Below are positions 40,954 through 49,651 of a DNA stretch of 64,000 bases, one piece after another. Every line of letters starts with the position of its first letter. Within the stretch, counting starts at the first letter, position 1. The notes under the pieces are model-generated. The model ran no database searches. It was not told where the DNA came from and worked only from the letters and a program-made list of their open reading frames with translations. The DNA is from VFZN01 sp963709325. Lineage in GTDB: Bacteria; Acidobacteriota; Vicinamibacteria; Vicinamibacterales; UBA2999. The translations under genes and the position numbers were made by a program. Where the stretch lies: positions 1,736,001-1,800,000 of the forward strand of contig CAVPVV010000003.1 of assembly GCA_963709325.1 (NCBI GenBank), given 5' to 3'.

Positions 40954-43657
40954 TCAGAATCGCAGCGCGTAGCGAACGTTCACGCCCACCCCGGGCCCAT
41001 CCATGCCCCAGCTGATGCCTCGGTAGTTCGTGTCGGTCAGGTTGTCGACGTCGACGAACACCTGATGGCGGCCGAAGCTCATGCCGCCTCGCACGCCCAG
41101 GGTTGCATATCCGTCCACCTGCGTGAACAGGAAGCTGCTGTTCGCCGTCCCCAGGACTCGGTCCTGGATCTGGGCGAGCGTCTCGCCCGTCAGGTTCAGC
41201 ACATCGTCGGCCGTCCCGACGACGTTGTCGGGCCCTGCCGAGACCCAGCCGCGGGCGGTGGCGCCGTTGAGGAAGAAGCTCCTGATGCTCGCCCTCGTCC
41301 GCTCCGCGCCAGTGCGGCGGTCAGCGAGATCGAGCGATGACAGGTTCGGCTGGTCGGCCGCGACGCGCAGATACGGCTGCACCCACCACCGCTGCCCCTG
41401 CGGCGCAAAACGGGCCAGCAGGTAGAACTCCGGCGCGGGCGTGCCGCCCTCGAGGTTCGGGGGCAGGCCGGTCGAGGTGTCGCGAGCGCGAAGGTAGGTA
41501 TAGACGGCGTTCAGCGTCAGCGACGGCGTGGCCTGCAGCTGTCCTTCCGCCTCGATCCCCCAGATCCGCGCGCTGTCGAAGTTGTCGCGAACGAGCACCG
41601 CCGAGGGCGTCGCCGCCACGAACACCGTGCCGGTAGCACTCTGCGCTGTGATCACTTCGGTCCCGAGCGCGGTGCCGACCGCGCCAGCTGGAAGAATCAG
41701 CGCCTGCTTCTGGATGTTGTCGTGGACGTTGTTGACGAACATCGTGACGGTGCCGCGGACGCGCTGATCGCGATAGCGGAACATGGCGTCCCACGACAGG
41801 CTCGACTCGGGCCCGAGTTCCGCCACCGGTTCGCCGGTGGATACCGCCGTCGCAGCCGCCGAGGAACCGACCGTTGCGCCGCGGCCGGCGACGTCGGGAT
41901 ACGAGACCTCGAAACCGGACCCGGTGAGCCCGAGCGTGCCCAGATCCGTCATGTGCGGCGCCCGATAGCCGCGCGCCAGGTTGGTTGTGACGGTGATCCG
42001 GTCGGTGACCACTCCCACGGCGCCGGCACGGAACGTCCACGCGCCGGCTGACAGCGAATCGTCCGGCCACAGCGGCGCACCGTTGACGACTGGCGCGTCC
42101 GCGGCGCTGGCTTCGTAGTGAACAGTCGCCCCAGCGCAGCGCGCCCACCAGCTGCAGGCGGTCGGGTACGGCATCAAAGGCCGTCTGCGCGAACACCCCG
42201 CCGTTCCGGTAGGTCGCACCGCTCGGGACCCGCGGGCGCCGCGGCGCGATCGCGCCGGTAACCGGGTTGACGTTGAATGAATCCGAGGTCAGCCCTTCGA
42301 AGTAGATCTCGCCTCCGAGCCGGAAGCTCTGCCGCGTCGACAGCTGACGGCGGACACCTCCCTGCACTCCGTTGGCGGTCGTGCGTTCCGGCTCGTGGCC
42401 GATCGTCGCCGTAGGGTTGCCGTTGCCGCCCTGGTTCACGCGCTCTTCGCGCTGGCTGTTGAACGAGTACGTGACCTCGGCGTGATCGAACCAGCGATCG
42501 AGGCTGCGCTCGATCCGCGCGTAGAACAGATCGAGCGTGAGGTCATTCAGCTCCGAGATCAGGTTGCCGTCGCCGCCGAGCATCTGGTCGTAGCGGTTCC
42601 CGCCGTCCTGGCGCGTGGCCATGTACGACGACACGATGCGGGTGTTCGCGTTCGGCGTCCAATTGACCTTCAGCATGCCGCCCAGCTGATCGAAGCCGGT
42701 ACCGGCCAGCCGGTCGGTATAGAGGCGGTCGGACGTGACGTCGAAGAAGCGCGTCACCGCCGCGTGCGAGTCGAGGCCGCCGCCGGTGCGGACATCGCCC
42801 ATGGACTGCGCGGCAAAGGTCCCGAACAGCGCCAGCGAGGAGCGCGACACCGATCCGGACGCGGTGCCGGCGGCGCCGCGATGGCCGGTGGACGCCCGCA
42901 CGTCCACCTGTCCGCCGAGCCGCGTGCCGTCGCCGGTCCAGAGCGCCGGGACCTGAGAAAGGAACTGGACGCTGCCGCCGAGCGCGTCGCTGCCGTACTC
43001 GGCGCTGTTCGGTCCGCGCAGCACTTCGATCCCCTCGAGATACGACTGGTCAATCAGGTCGAGGAACGTGTTGACACCGCCGCGCTGGGCGCTGTTCGAA
43101 TAGCGGACACCATCCACGAACACGTTCACCTTGTTGCCGGTCAGGCCGCGGACGAAAACGCCAGCCATGGTCGGGCTCGTGCGCTGCAGGGCAACACCGG
43201 TCTCTTCGCTGAAGGCCTGCGCTGTTACGACCGGCGCCCGCTGCTCGAGGTCGGCCTGCGAGATCACGTTGACTGCCTGCGCGGTACTGGCGACGTCCAG
43301 GGCTGTGCCAGGCGAAGCGGTGACCGATACCGTTTCACGCACACCGGCGATCGCCAGCGCCAGTGTGATCGAAGACGGCGCGTGCGCGGCGACGTCGACC
43401 GCAGCCTGACGCTCCTCGAGCCCCTGGGCCCGCGCGATTACCAGGTAACTTCCAGGTTCGAGCGACGTGACCGTGAACGTGCCGTCGGTGGCGGTGTCCA
43501 CGGTTTTCACGACTCCACGCTGCGGCGTCAGGATCGTGACGCGCGCGCCGGAAAGGGGCCGGCCCGACGAATCGGTGATCCTGCCCCGCAATTCGGAGGC
43601 TTCCTGGACGCCGTCGAATGACAGCAGGTGAGCCAACAGCAGAAGAGGACGCAGCAT
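40954..43657 (-). CDS. TonB-dependent outer-membrane receptor, frameshifted
   Basis: A large outer-membrane importer. After a signal peptide comes a carboxypeptidase-regulatory-like domain (SELRGRITDSSGRPLSGARV, about 20-105), then the plug with VFVRGLTGNKVNVFVDGVRYSNSA and LRGPNSAEYGSDALGGSV, then a barrel ending VDNLTDTNYRG...YALRF with the C-terminal Phe. The frame from 43657 is good to about 42140, where the barrel continues one frame later to 40954; removing one base gives 900 residues. The ligand is unknown. It diverges from the threonine dehydratase gene. The stop is followed within 4 nt by a GGAGACA heptamer array. Confidence 0.78.
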
Positions 43658-43720
43658 GGAACCCGGTACTATATGGACCGGCATACGACTACTACCAGCC
43701 GCCGTAGTCCTCCTCGCACC

Positions 43721-44698
43721 ATGTCCGCACCAACGGTTCTCGACATTTTCGCGGCGCGACGACGCATCGCGCCGTACGTGCAGCCGACTCTCCTCAGGCA
43801 TTCGGCATGGCTCTCGGCCGCCGCAGGCCGGCCGGTATACCTCAAGCTCGAATCACTCAACCTCACGAACTCGTTCAAGATCCGCGGCGCTTTCAGCGCG
43901 CTCGTTCGCGTGCTCGAGCGTCATCCGAGTTCCACGACTCGGCCTGAGATCGTGACTGCATCGGCGGGCAATCACGGACGCGCGATGGCCTACGCCGCCG
44001 AGCGGCTCGGCATGCGCGTCGTGATCTTCACGCCGGCCACGGCGCCCCGTACCAAGCGCGACGCGATCCGAAGGCACGGCGCGGATCTCCGAGACGACGC
44101 GCCCACCTACGACGAAGCCGAGGCCATGGCACGCGCCCGCGCTGCAGAGAGCGGCGGGCTGTTCGTCTCGCCCTACAACCACGCCGACGTGATCGCCGGC
44201 GCGGGCACGATCGGCCTGGAAATCGCGGAGGCGTGTCCCGACGTCGGCACCGTGTTCATTCCGCTTGGCGGCGGCGGGCTCGGCAGCGGCGTCGGCCTCG
44301 CGCTGCGTGCGGCCGCGCCGGGCGTGCGGCTGGTCGGGGCCGAAGCGGCGGCGTCCACACCCTTCACCACGGGGTTGGCGCGCGGCGCGATTACCGTGAT
44401 CGACCCCGGACCGACCCTCGCAGATGGCCTGGCTGGCAATCTCGAACCTGGATCGATCACGTTCGAGCTGATTCAACGCCTCATCGACGACGTGGTCGTC
44501 GTCAGCGAGGCCGAGCTGCGTAGCGCGCTCCGCGGGATGGCGGCCGAGGAACACCTGATTGTCGAGGGCGCCTCCGCCGTCGCGATCGCCGCAGTGCAAG
44601 CCCACCGAGGGGAGCCCGCCGGACCAGCGATCGCGCTGGTCACCGGCGCGAACATCGACGTCGAGAAGCTCGGTGAGGTCTTGCCTGCCGCGCCGTAG
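43721..44698 (+). CDS. PLP-dependent threonine/serine dehydratase
   Basis: A 325-residue fold-type II PLP enzyme that deaminates threonine or serine. The PLP lysine is in TNSFKIRGAF near residue 52, the phosphate-binding loop is LGGGGLGSG near 180, and ASAGNHGRAMA is the substrate Asn loop. No C-terminal ACT regulatory domain is present, so it is the catabolic or serine-racemase-like short form. Three in-frame starts exist (43628, 43673, 43721); the last gives the usual N terminus APTVLDIFAARRRI and avoids overlap with the divergent TonB gene. A short run of octamers (GGGTCTTG) follows the stop. Confidence 0.85.
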   Translation: MSAPTVLDIFAARRRIAPYVQPTLLRHSAWLSAAAGRPVYLKLESLNLTNSFKIRGAFSALVRVLERHPSSTTRPEIVTASAGNHGRAMAYAAERLGMRVVIFTPATAPRTKRDAIRRHGADLRDDAPTYDEAEAMARARAAESGGLFVSPYNHADVIAGAGTIGLEIAEACPDVGTVFIPLGGGGLGSGVGLALRAAAPGVRLVGAEAAASTPFTTGLARGAITVIDPGPTLADGLAGNLEPGSITFELIQRLIDDVVVVSEAELRSALRGMAAEEHLIVEGASAVAIAAVQAHRGEPAGPAIALVTGANIDVEKLGEVLPAAP

Positions 44699-44704
44699 CT
44701 CGAA

Positions 44705-44745
44705 GAGGGGAGGCGGGAGGGTCTTGGGGTCTTGGGGCCCTTCAG
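44705..44745. repeat. Octamer repeat after the threonine dehydratase gene
   Basis: Degenerate GGGAGGC units pass into two clear GGGTCTTG octamers directly downstream of the dehydratase stop codon. The rest of the 123-nt gap to the SDR stop shows nothing recognisable. Confidence 0.55.
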
Positions 44746-44821
44746 CCTGCGGGCCGAAGCCGCGCCTGACGCGCGAAGCGTGGCCCCCGAGCCGCGGTGC
44801 GGCGAGGCCCACGCGCGCCGC

Positions 44822-45532
44822 CTATTTCGGTCGCGAGGGACGAATCTCGACGCGGCTCGGAAGGCTCCGCGCCGGGAAGTCCAGCAGGTTCCCGATCACC
44901 TGCGCGACGTCATCGGGACTCAGCTTCCAGTCCGAGCCGCTCTCGGGCGTGCGCCCGTTGAAACCCGTCGCGACCGAACCCGGCAGTACGTAGCTGACGC
45001 GGATGTTGCTGGGCCGCAACTCCTGCATCAGCGCCTCGCTGAACGCGTTGAGCCCAGCCTTCGATGCGCAGTAGGCGGCGCCCCCGGCAAACGGATTCTT
45101 GCTCGCGAGGCTGCTGACGTTGATGATCCACCCGCCTCCACGCTCGACCAGGTGCGGAATCGCAGCCCGGCAGCAGTTGAAAACCCCGGTCAGGTTCGTG
45201 CCGATGATGCGCTGCCACTCGTCGTGAGGCATCTCGGAAATCGCCTGGCCGACGCCGACGCCGGCGTTGTTGACCAGGACGTCGAGGCCGCCAAACCGCG
45301 CGATGACGGTCTGTATCGCCAACTCGGCATCGCTGTGATCGCGGACGTTGCAGACAAGGCCGAGCACCCGGCGCGGGTCGCCGCAGCGTTCGACCAGTTC
45401 GTGCTCGGCGCGGACCACCCCGCTCGACGTCGTGCCGGTGATCGCCACACTGTGGCCGCGGTCGAGCAGGCGCGTCGCTACCGCGTGGCCGATGCCGCGC
45501 GTCCCGCCGGTGATCAGGGTGATGAGCGGCAT
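44822..45532 (-). CDS. Short-chain dehydrogenase/reductase
   Basis: A 236-residue classical SDR with TGGTRGIGHAVA at residue 8, NNAGVG, and the catalytic set NVSSLAS and AAYCASKAG. The C-terminal PGSVATGFN loop is typical of 3-oxoacyl-ACP reductase-like enzymes. The start at 45532 is preceded by GGAGAGGG; the longer frame to 45727 is unlikely because it crosses the upstream intergenic region into the divergent gene. It converges with the threonine dehydratase gene, with 123 nt between stops that hold an octamer repeat. The substrate is unknown. Confidence 0.88.
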   Translation of the reverse strand: MPLITLITGGTRGIGHAVATRLLDRGHSVAITGTTSSGVVRAEHELVERCGDPRRVLGLVCNVRDHSDAELAIQTVIARFGGLDVLVNNAGVGVGQAISEMPHDEWQRIIGTNLTGVFNCCRAAIPHLVERGGGWIINVSSLASKNPFAGGAAYCASKAGLNAFSEALMQELRPSNIRVSYVLPGSVATGFNGRTPESGSDWKLSPDDVAQVIGNLLDFPARSLPSRVEIRPSRPK

Positions 45533-45644
45533 CCCTCTCCTCGTGGAAAGCTTAACCCGACACCTCGCTCGAGTGCAGCATCCATCAGCATGCAGACTCG
45601 CTGGAGCGCCGCGAAAACGTCGGGGAGTTCGAGCAGATGGATAT

Positions 45645-45676
45645 TTGACCCACGTGCATCGAGGGGTTAATACAAT
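45645..45676 (+). promoter_or_regulatory. Promoter overlapping the MDH-like start
   Basis: TTGACC, 17 nt, TAATAC (45668-45673), with TACAAT at 45671-45676 as an overlapping alternative. The transcript would start near 45680-45684, past the ATG at 45675, which favours the in-frame GTG at 45684. Confidence 0.5.
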
Positions 45677-46526
45677 GCCAGTCGTGACCCTGGTGATCTT
45701 CGGTGCCGGCGAGATCGCCGCCGCCACCGCCCGTCAACTCGCCGCTGCCAATGTGGCCCGGCACATCGTGATGGTGGACGCTGCCGCCACCGTCGCCGAG
45801 GGCAAAGCGCTGGACCTGTCGCAGGCTTCCGCGGTGGATCGCTACGACACGCGCCTGACCGGCACCGCAGACGAAACCGCCGTCGTCTCGGCCTCGATCG
45901 TCGTCGTCGCGGATCGCGCCGGCGAAGAAGGCGAGTGGAGCGAGGAATCGGGTTTGGCGCTGGTCCAGCGGATTGCCCGGATGAACACCAGCGCGCCGAT
46001 CGTCTGCGCCGGGGTGCGCCAACGCTCGCTGATCGATCGTGGCGTGCACGAAATCGGGCTGCCGAGGACACGACTGTTCGGGACCGCCCCTGAAGCGCTG
46101 CGCGGAGCGGTGGCGTCGCTGGTCGCGCTCGAAGCGGACGCAGGCCCGCGCGACCTGTCGATGCTGGTGCTCGGCCGGCCCCCGCACGACGTGATCGTCC
46201 CGTGGGACACGGCCAGCATCGCCGGCCGCCGGGCAATCGACGTGCTCGCGCCGCCGGTCATCACGCGGATCGAGAACCGTATTCCTCTGCTGTGGCCGCC
46301 GGGGCCGATGACCCTCGGCAGCGCCGCGGCGCGGGTGATCCGCTCGGCCATCCTGCGGTCGCCGGCCTCACACGTGCTCGAGATCGCGCTCACCAGGGAC
46401 GAAGGCGGGACCGGACGCGCGGCGATGTTGCCGGCCCGTATCGGTCCGTCCGGCCTCGTCCGCATCGAGCGGCCGCCGCTCTCGTCACGGGACCGGGTCC
46501 GGCTCGACTCCACCCTGGCCCGCTGA
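45675..46526 (+). CDS. Malate/lactate dehydrogenase-like protein lacking catalytic residues
   Basis: A 283-residue protein with the lactate/malate dehydrogenase fold. The N-terminal cofactor region is recognisable (VIFGAGEIAAAT, then MVDAAATVAEGKALDLSQA), as is the LGxxxHDVIVPW region. However, the mobile-loop PRKPGM motif with its catalytic Arg, the LD-x-x-R substrate motif and the GGHGD catalytic His motif are not conserved. It is probably a non-catalytic or re-purposed paralogue. ATG at 45675 has GAGGGG upstream, but a near-consensus promoter overlaps it and would place the transcript start near the in-frame GTG at 45684. It is followed 5 nt later by an M28 peptidase gene. Confidence 0.7.
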   Translation: MPVVTLVIFGAGEIAAATARQLAAANVARHIVMVDAAATVAEGKALDLSQASAVDRYDTRLTGTADETAVVSASIVVVADRAGEEGEWSEESGLALVQRIARMNTSAPIVCAGVRQRSLIDRGVHEIGLPRTRLFGTAPEALRGAVASLVALEADAGPRDLSMLVLGRPPHDVIVPWDTASIAGRRAIDVLAPPVITRIENRIPLLWPPGPMTLGSAAARVIRSAILRSPASHVLEIALTRDEGGTGRAAMLPARIGPSGLVRIERPPLSSRDRVRLDSTLAR

Positions 46527-46531
46527 AGCCC

Positions 46532-48019
46532 ATGCGCCGCCGCGTGCTGCCCGCGATTCTGATCGTCATGGGCGCCGCGCTGGCCGCGCAGGCGCCCCCG
46601 CGCGCCGACGCCTCTCTCTTCCTCGCCGACGTCAAATGGCTCTCGTCCGACGACCTGAGTGGCCGCGGCAACGGCACCGAAGCGCTCGATCGCGCCGCTC
46701 AGTATCTCCGCGACCGCTTCCGCGATTTCGGTCTCGAGGAAATCGATCAGCCGTTCGAGTCGGAGGTGCCGATCGATCCGCCGGCGAACGCGGCGCTCGT
46801 CATCGACGACCACGGCCGCAGGCGCACGCTCGTGCTCGGGCGCGACTACTACCCGCTCTCGATTCTCGATCGGACGCCGGCTGCCCCTCCGCCGGCCGTC
46901 GCTGACATCCCCATCGTCTTTGCCGGGTACGGCATCTCCGCGCCCGCGCTGAAATATGACGACTTCGCCGGCGTAGAGGTCCGCGATCGGGCGGTCCTGG
47001 TGCTGACCCACGAGCCGCAGGAGCACGACGCAACCAGCGTCTTCGACGGGAAGAACCTCACGCCGGGTGCGGCGATTGCGCAGAAGGCTCGCGAAGCCCG
47101 CGAGCGGGGGGCGCGGCTCCTGATCGTCGTGGAGGATCCAACCCACGCCAGCGATCCCACGATGCGATCGGCCTGGTGGAGCGATCCCCAGAGTGACAAC
47201 ATGACCATCCCGGTCGTGCGCGTCGCCCGTCATCGGCTGACCGATGCAATCCCGGAGCTGGACCTCGACCGTACCGCCACCGCCATCGACCAGACGCTTC
47301 GGCCGCAATCCCGGCTGATCGACGGAGCTCGGCTGTCCTACGTCGAGTATCGCGCCCGGTTCACCGCTCACCTGCAGAACATCGTCGGCATCCGTCGCGG
47401 CGCCGACCCGCTGCTGGCGAACGAAGCCGTCGTTATCGGTGCGCACTACGATCACATCGGGATCGGCGGCGCGTTGTCGGAATCGCCGCAGTCGTCGGGA
47501 CAGATTCACAACGGCGCCGACGACAACGCCTCCGGCGTCGCGGCGCTCCTGGAAATCGCCCGGGCCACGGCGCGTACCCCGTCCCGATTCCGGCGGTCAC
47601 TGGTCTTCGCAGCCTTCGCCGGCGAGGAACTCGGGCTGCGCGGCTCGGAGCAATACACCTCGGCGCCGCCGATTGCGCTCAACCGCACGCGCGCGATGGT
47701 CAACCTCGACATGGTGGGACGGGCGCGAGGCCGGGTGTTCGTCGGCGTGTTCGGCACGTGGCCGGGGCCGCCGCTCATCCCCTGGCTGCGTGGCTTCTCG
47801 CGGCTTGCGATTCAGGACTTCGCGCGTGGCGGCGGCTACACGCAGGAGGAATCCGACGTCGGCCCCTTCGTGAAGCGCGGGGTGCCGTCCGTGGCGTTTT
47901 TCACCGGCTTCCATTCCGATTACCACCGCCCCACCGACGACTGGCCCGCAATCGACGCAGAAGGCGGCGCCGCCATCGCAGATCTCGCGCTGCGACTGAT
48001 CGAAGACCTTGCTCGATAG
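46532..48019 (+). CDS. Secreted M28-family aminopeptidase with PA domain
   Basis: A 495-residue exported zinc peptidase. A signal peptide ends in ALAAQAPP. A protease-associated insert domain (about 110-240, IVFAGYGISAPALKYDDFAG) precedes the catalytic domain, in which VVIGAHYDHIGIGG, NGADDNASGVAALLEIAR and FAGEELGLRGSEQYT supply the metal ligands and general-base Glu, and FHSDYHRPTDDW the last His. It removes N-terminal residues from peptides outside the cell. It starts 5 nt after the MDH-like gene. It converges with the second ECF sigma gene, with 59 nt between stops. Confidence 0.88.
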   Translation: MRRRVLPAILIVMGAALAAQAPPRADASLFLADVKWLSSDDLSGRGNGTEALDRAAQYLRDRFRDFGLEEIDQPFESEVPIDPPANAALVIDDHGRRRTLVLGRDYYPLSILDRTPAAPPPAVADIPIVFAGYGISAPALKYDDFAGVEVRDRAVLVLTHEPQEHDATSVFDGKNLTPGAAIAQKAREARERGARLLIVVEDPTHASDPTMRSAWWSDPQSDNMTIPVVRVARHRLTDAIPELDLDRTATAIDQTLRPQSRLIDGARLSYVEYRARFTAHLQNIVGIRRGADPLLANEAVVIGAHYDHIGIGGALSESPQSSGQIHNGADDNASGVAALLEIARATARTPSRFRRSLVFAAFAGEELGLRGSEQYTSAPPIALNRTRAMVNLDMVGRARGRVFVGVFGTWPGPPLIPWLRGFSRLAIQDFARGGGYTQEESDVGPFVKRGVPSVAFFTGFHSDYHRPTDDWPAIDAEGGAAIADLALRLIEDLAR

Positions 48020-48078
48020 GGGCTTGGACTTGGGCAGGGCGTGCTTGGCGCGCCCCTATGCCGGGCGGGCCGTTGACA

Positions 48079-48708
48079 TTAAGTCACCTCCAGCGGCCGG
48101 TGCAGAGTCAGGCCGCCAGCGAACTGTTCGAGGTGCCTTCGCAGCAGCAGGCGGCCGCGGTGCAGCCTTGATTTGAGTGTCTGGACCTTGAGATTCAGCC
48201 GCCGGCTGGCCTCTTCGGTGGTCAGTCCCTGGAGATCGCGGAGGATTACGGGTGTCCGGTAGATGCCCGGGAGCGCCTGGACGGCCCGCGCCAGCTGCTC
48301 TCGCAGCTGGTGGCGCAGCACCTGCTCGTCGGCCAGGCTCGACCGGTCAGCCGGGTCGTGCGCGCGAGGGAGGCCGGATGATTCCTCGGCCGAGAGCCCT
48401 ACCGGCACATCGGCGGTTTCGGCCAGCCGCGTGGCCCGCGTGTGGCGCAGTCGCGACATGGCTGCGTTGAACGTAATCCGGTAGATCCAGGACGAGAGTG
48501 CCGAGTCACCCCGGAAGGCGTCAATCTTCTGATAGACCTTCATCAGGACGTCCTGGGTGATCTCTTCGGCGTCCTCGGTGTTCTTCACGTAGCGGAACGC
48601 GAGCTGGAAGATCTTGGAGCGATAGGCCGACGCGAGCTCGTCCAGCGCGCTCTCGTCGCGCTGGCGGAGCCGGGCAACCAGCAGAGCTTCGGCATTCTGA
48701 TCGCGCAT
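48079..48708 (-). CDS. ECF-type RNA polymerase sigma factor
   Basis: A 209-residue sigma factor. Region 2 is visible as NTEDAEEITQDVLMKVYQKI with ALSSWIYRITFNAAMSRLR, and region 4 as ALPGIYRTPVILRDLQGLTTEEASRRLNLKVQTLKSRLHRGR. This arrangement resembles RpoE-like ECF factors. No anti-sigma gene is next to it: downstream is a convergent peptidase, upstream is lipB on the same strand. Two near-identical palindromes lie in the 124-nt gap before its start and may be regulatory sites or the lipB terminator. Confidence 0.9.
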   Translation of the reverse strand: MRDQNAEALLVARLRQRDESALDELASAYRSKIFQLAFRYVKNTEDAEEITQDVLMKVYQKIDAFRGDSALSSWIYRITFNAAMSRLRHTRATRLAETADVPVGLSAEESSGLPRAHDPADRSSLADEQVLRHQLREQLARAVQALPGIYRTPVILRDLQGLTTEEASRRLNLKVQTLKSRLHRGRLLLRRHLEQFAGGLTLHRPLEVT

Positions 48709-48758
48709 ATCAACAAGAACCCGCGAGGGTCCTGCAATATTCCAACCGGGCTTGCCGC

Positions 48759-48818
48759 CGGCTGAGATTCAGCCGAGCAACAGCTTTCCGCGCGCCGAGG
48801 TTCGGCTGAGATTCAGCC
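48759..48818. promoter_or_regulatory. Two copies of the palindrome GGCTGA-GAT-TCAGCC
   Basis: Identical 15-bp palindromes at 48760-48774 and 48804-48818, 29 nt apart, between lipB and the downstream ECF sigma gene. They could be paired operator sites for the sigma gene or hairpins ending lipB transcription. Confidence 0.45.
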
Positions 48819-48832
48819 CAGCGGAGGCGGGG

Positions 48833-49513
48833 TCAGGCGGCTGAAATCGTGTGGCTCAGCTCCCGGTCGAAGACGGTTCCCATCTCCACCGCTAACCGAA
48901 GCGCGACGTCGGCAAGCTCGAGAGGCCGGTGGACGGCTCTCTGCAGCGAGGTCACGCCGCGATCGCTGATGCCGCAGGGGACGATCAGGTCGAAGAAGCC
49001 GAGGTCGGTGGTGACGTTGAAGGCGAACCCGTGACTGGTGACCCAGCGCGAGATGCGGACACCGATGGCGCCAATCTTCTCGGGGCCACGGGTCGGGTGC
49101 GTGATCCACGTCCCGGTGAGCCCCGGGACGCGCCCCGCTTCGATCCCGTACGAGCCGCAGACGCGGATCATCACGTCCTCGAGATCCCGGATGTAGCGAT
49201 GAACGTCGCGGCGATCGGGGTTGAGATCGAGGATCGGGTATCCGACGATCTGTCCAGGACCGTGATAGGTGACGTCGCCGCCGCGACCGGTGTCGAACAC
49301 CTCGACGCCAAGCTCGGCAAGCCGGTCCGGCCCAGCCAGGATGTGCGCGCGGCCGTCTTTCTTGACTCCGACCGTCAGTACGTGAGGGTGCTGCAGCAGG
49401 AGCAGCGTGTCGGGAATCTTCCCGGCACGGCGCTGCTGGACGAGCTCCGCCTGCAGCGCGAGCCCGTCCGCGTAGGAGACGATGCCGAGGTGCCGAATGT
49501 CAAGCTGCCGCAT
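48833..49513 (-). CDS. lipB: Octanoyltransferase LipB
   Basis: A 226-residue enzyme that transfers octanoate from acyl carrier protein to lipoyl domains, the first step of lipoate synthesis. The family motif is GRGGDVTYHGPGQIVGYPI near residue 75, and TGTWITHPTRGPEKIGAIGVRISRWVTSHGFAFNV contains the catalytic Lys; the Cys nucleophile region is VPCGISDRGVTSL. It lies directly downstream of the E2 and lpdA genes on the same strand, which use the lipoyl group. The gap to E2 holds a long inverted repeat. Confidence 0.92.
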   Translation of the reverse strand: MRQLDIRHLGIVSYADGLALQAELVQQRRAGKIPDTLLLLQHPHVLTVGVKKDGRAHILAGPDRLAELGVEVFDTGRGGDVTYHGPGQIVGYPILDLNPDRRDVHRYIRDLEDVMIRVCGSYGIEAGRVPGLTGTWITHPTRGPEKIGAIGVRISRWVTSHGFAFNVTTDLGFFDLIVPCGISDRGVTSLQRAVHRPLELADVALRLAVEMGTVFDRELSHTISAA

Positions 49514-49518
49514 GGAAA

Positions 49519-49645
49519 GAAAGAAACCACGAAGGCACGAAGATCACGAAGAACGGCACGAAGAACTCTTTTGGCGTGTCACGCGTGATTCCCCCCAAAA
49601 GCTTCGTGCGCCCTTCGTTCCCTTCGAGCCTTCGTGGTCTCTTTC
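49519..49645. repeat. Inverted CACGAAG nonamer array between E2 and lipB
   Basis: Left arm GAAAGAAACCACGAAGGC (49519-49536) pairs with the right arm at 49628-49645 at 17 of 18 positions; each is followed inward by further CACGAAG-type units, and a second inner pair CTTTTGG/CCAAAAG lies near 49569 and 49594. The whole 127 bp could form one long hairpin. It starts 6 nt after the E2 stop codon. Confidence 0.8.
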
Positions 49646-49651
49646 GTGACC

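Noticed and set aside
41321..42130. Continuation of the first TonB frame past the break
   Set aside because: Beyond about 42130 that frame loses barrel-like pattern and becomes Arg-rich, while the adjacent frame carries the true C-terminal barrel.
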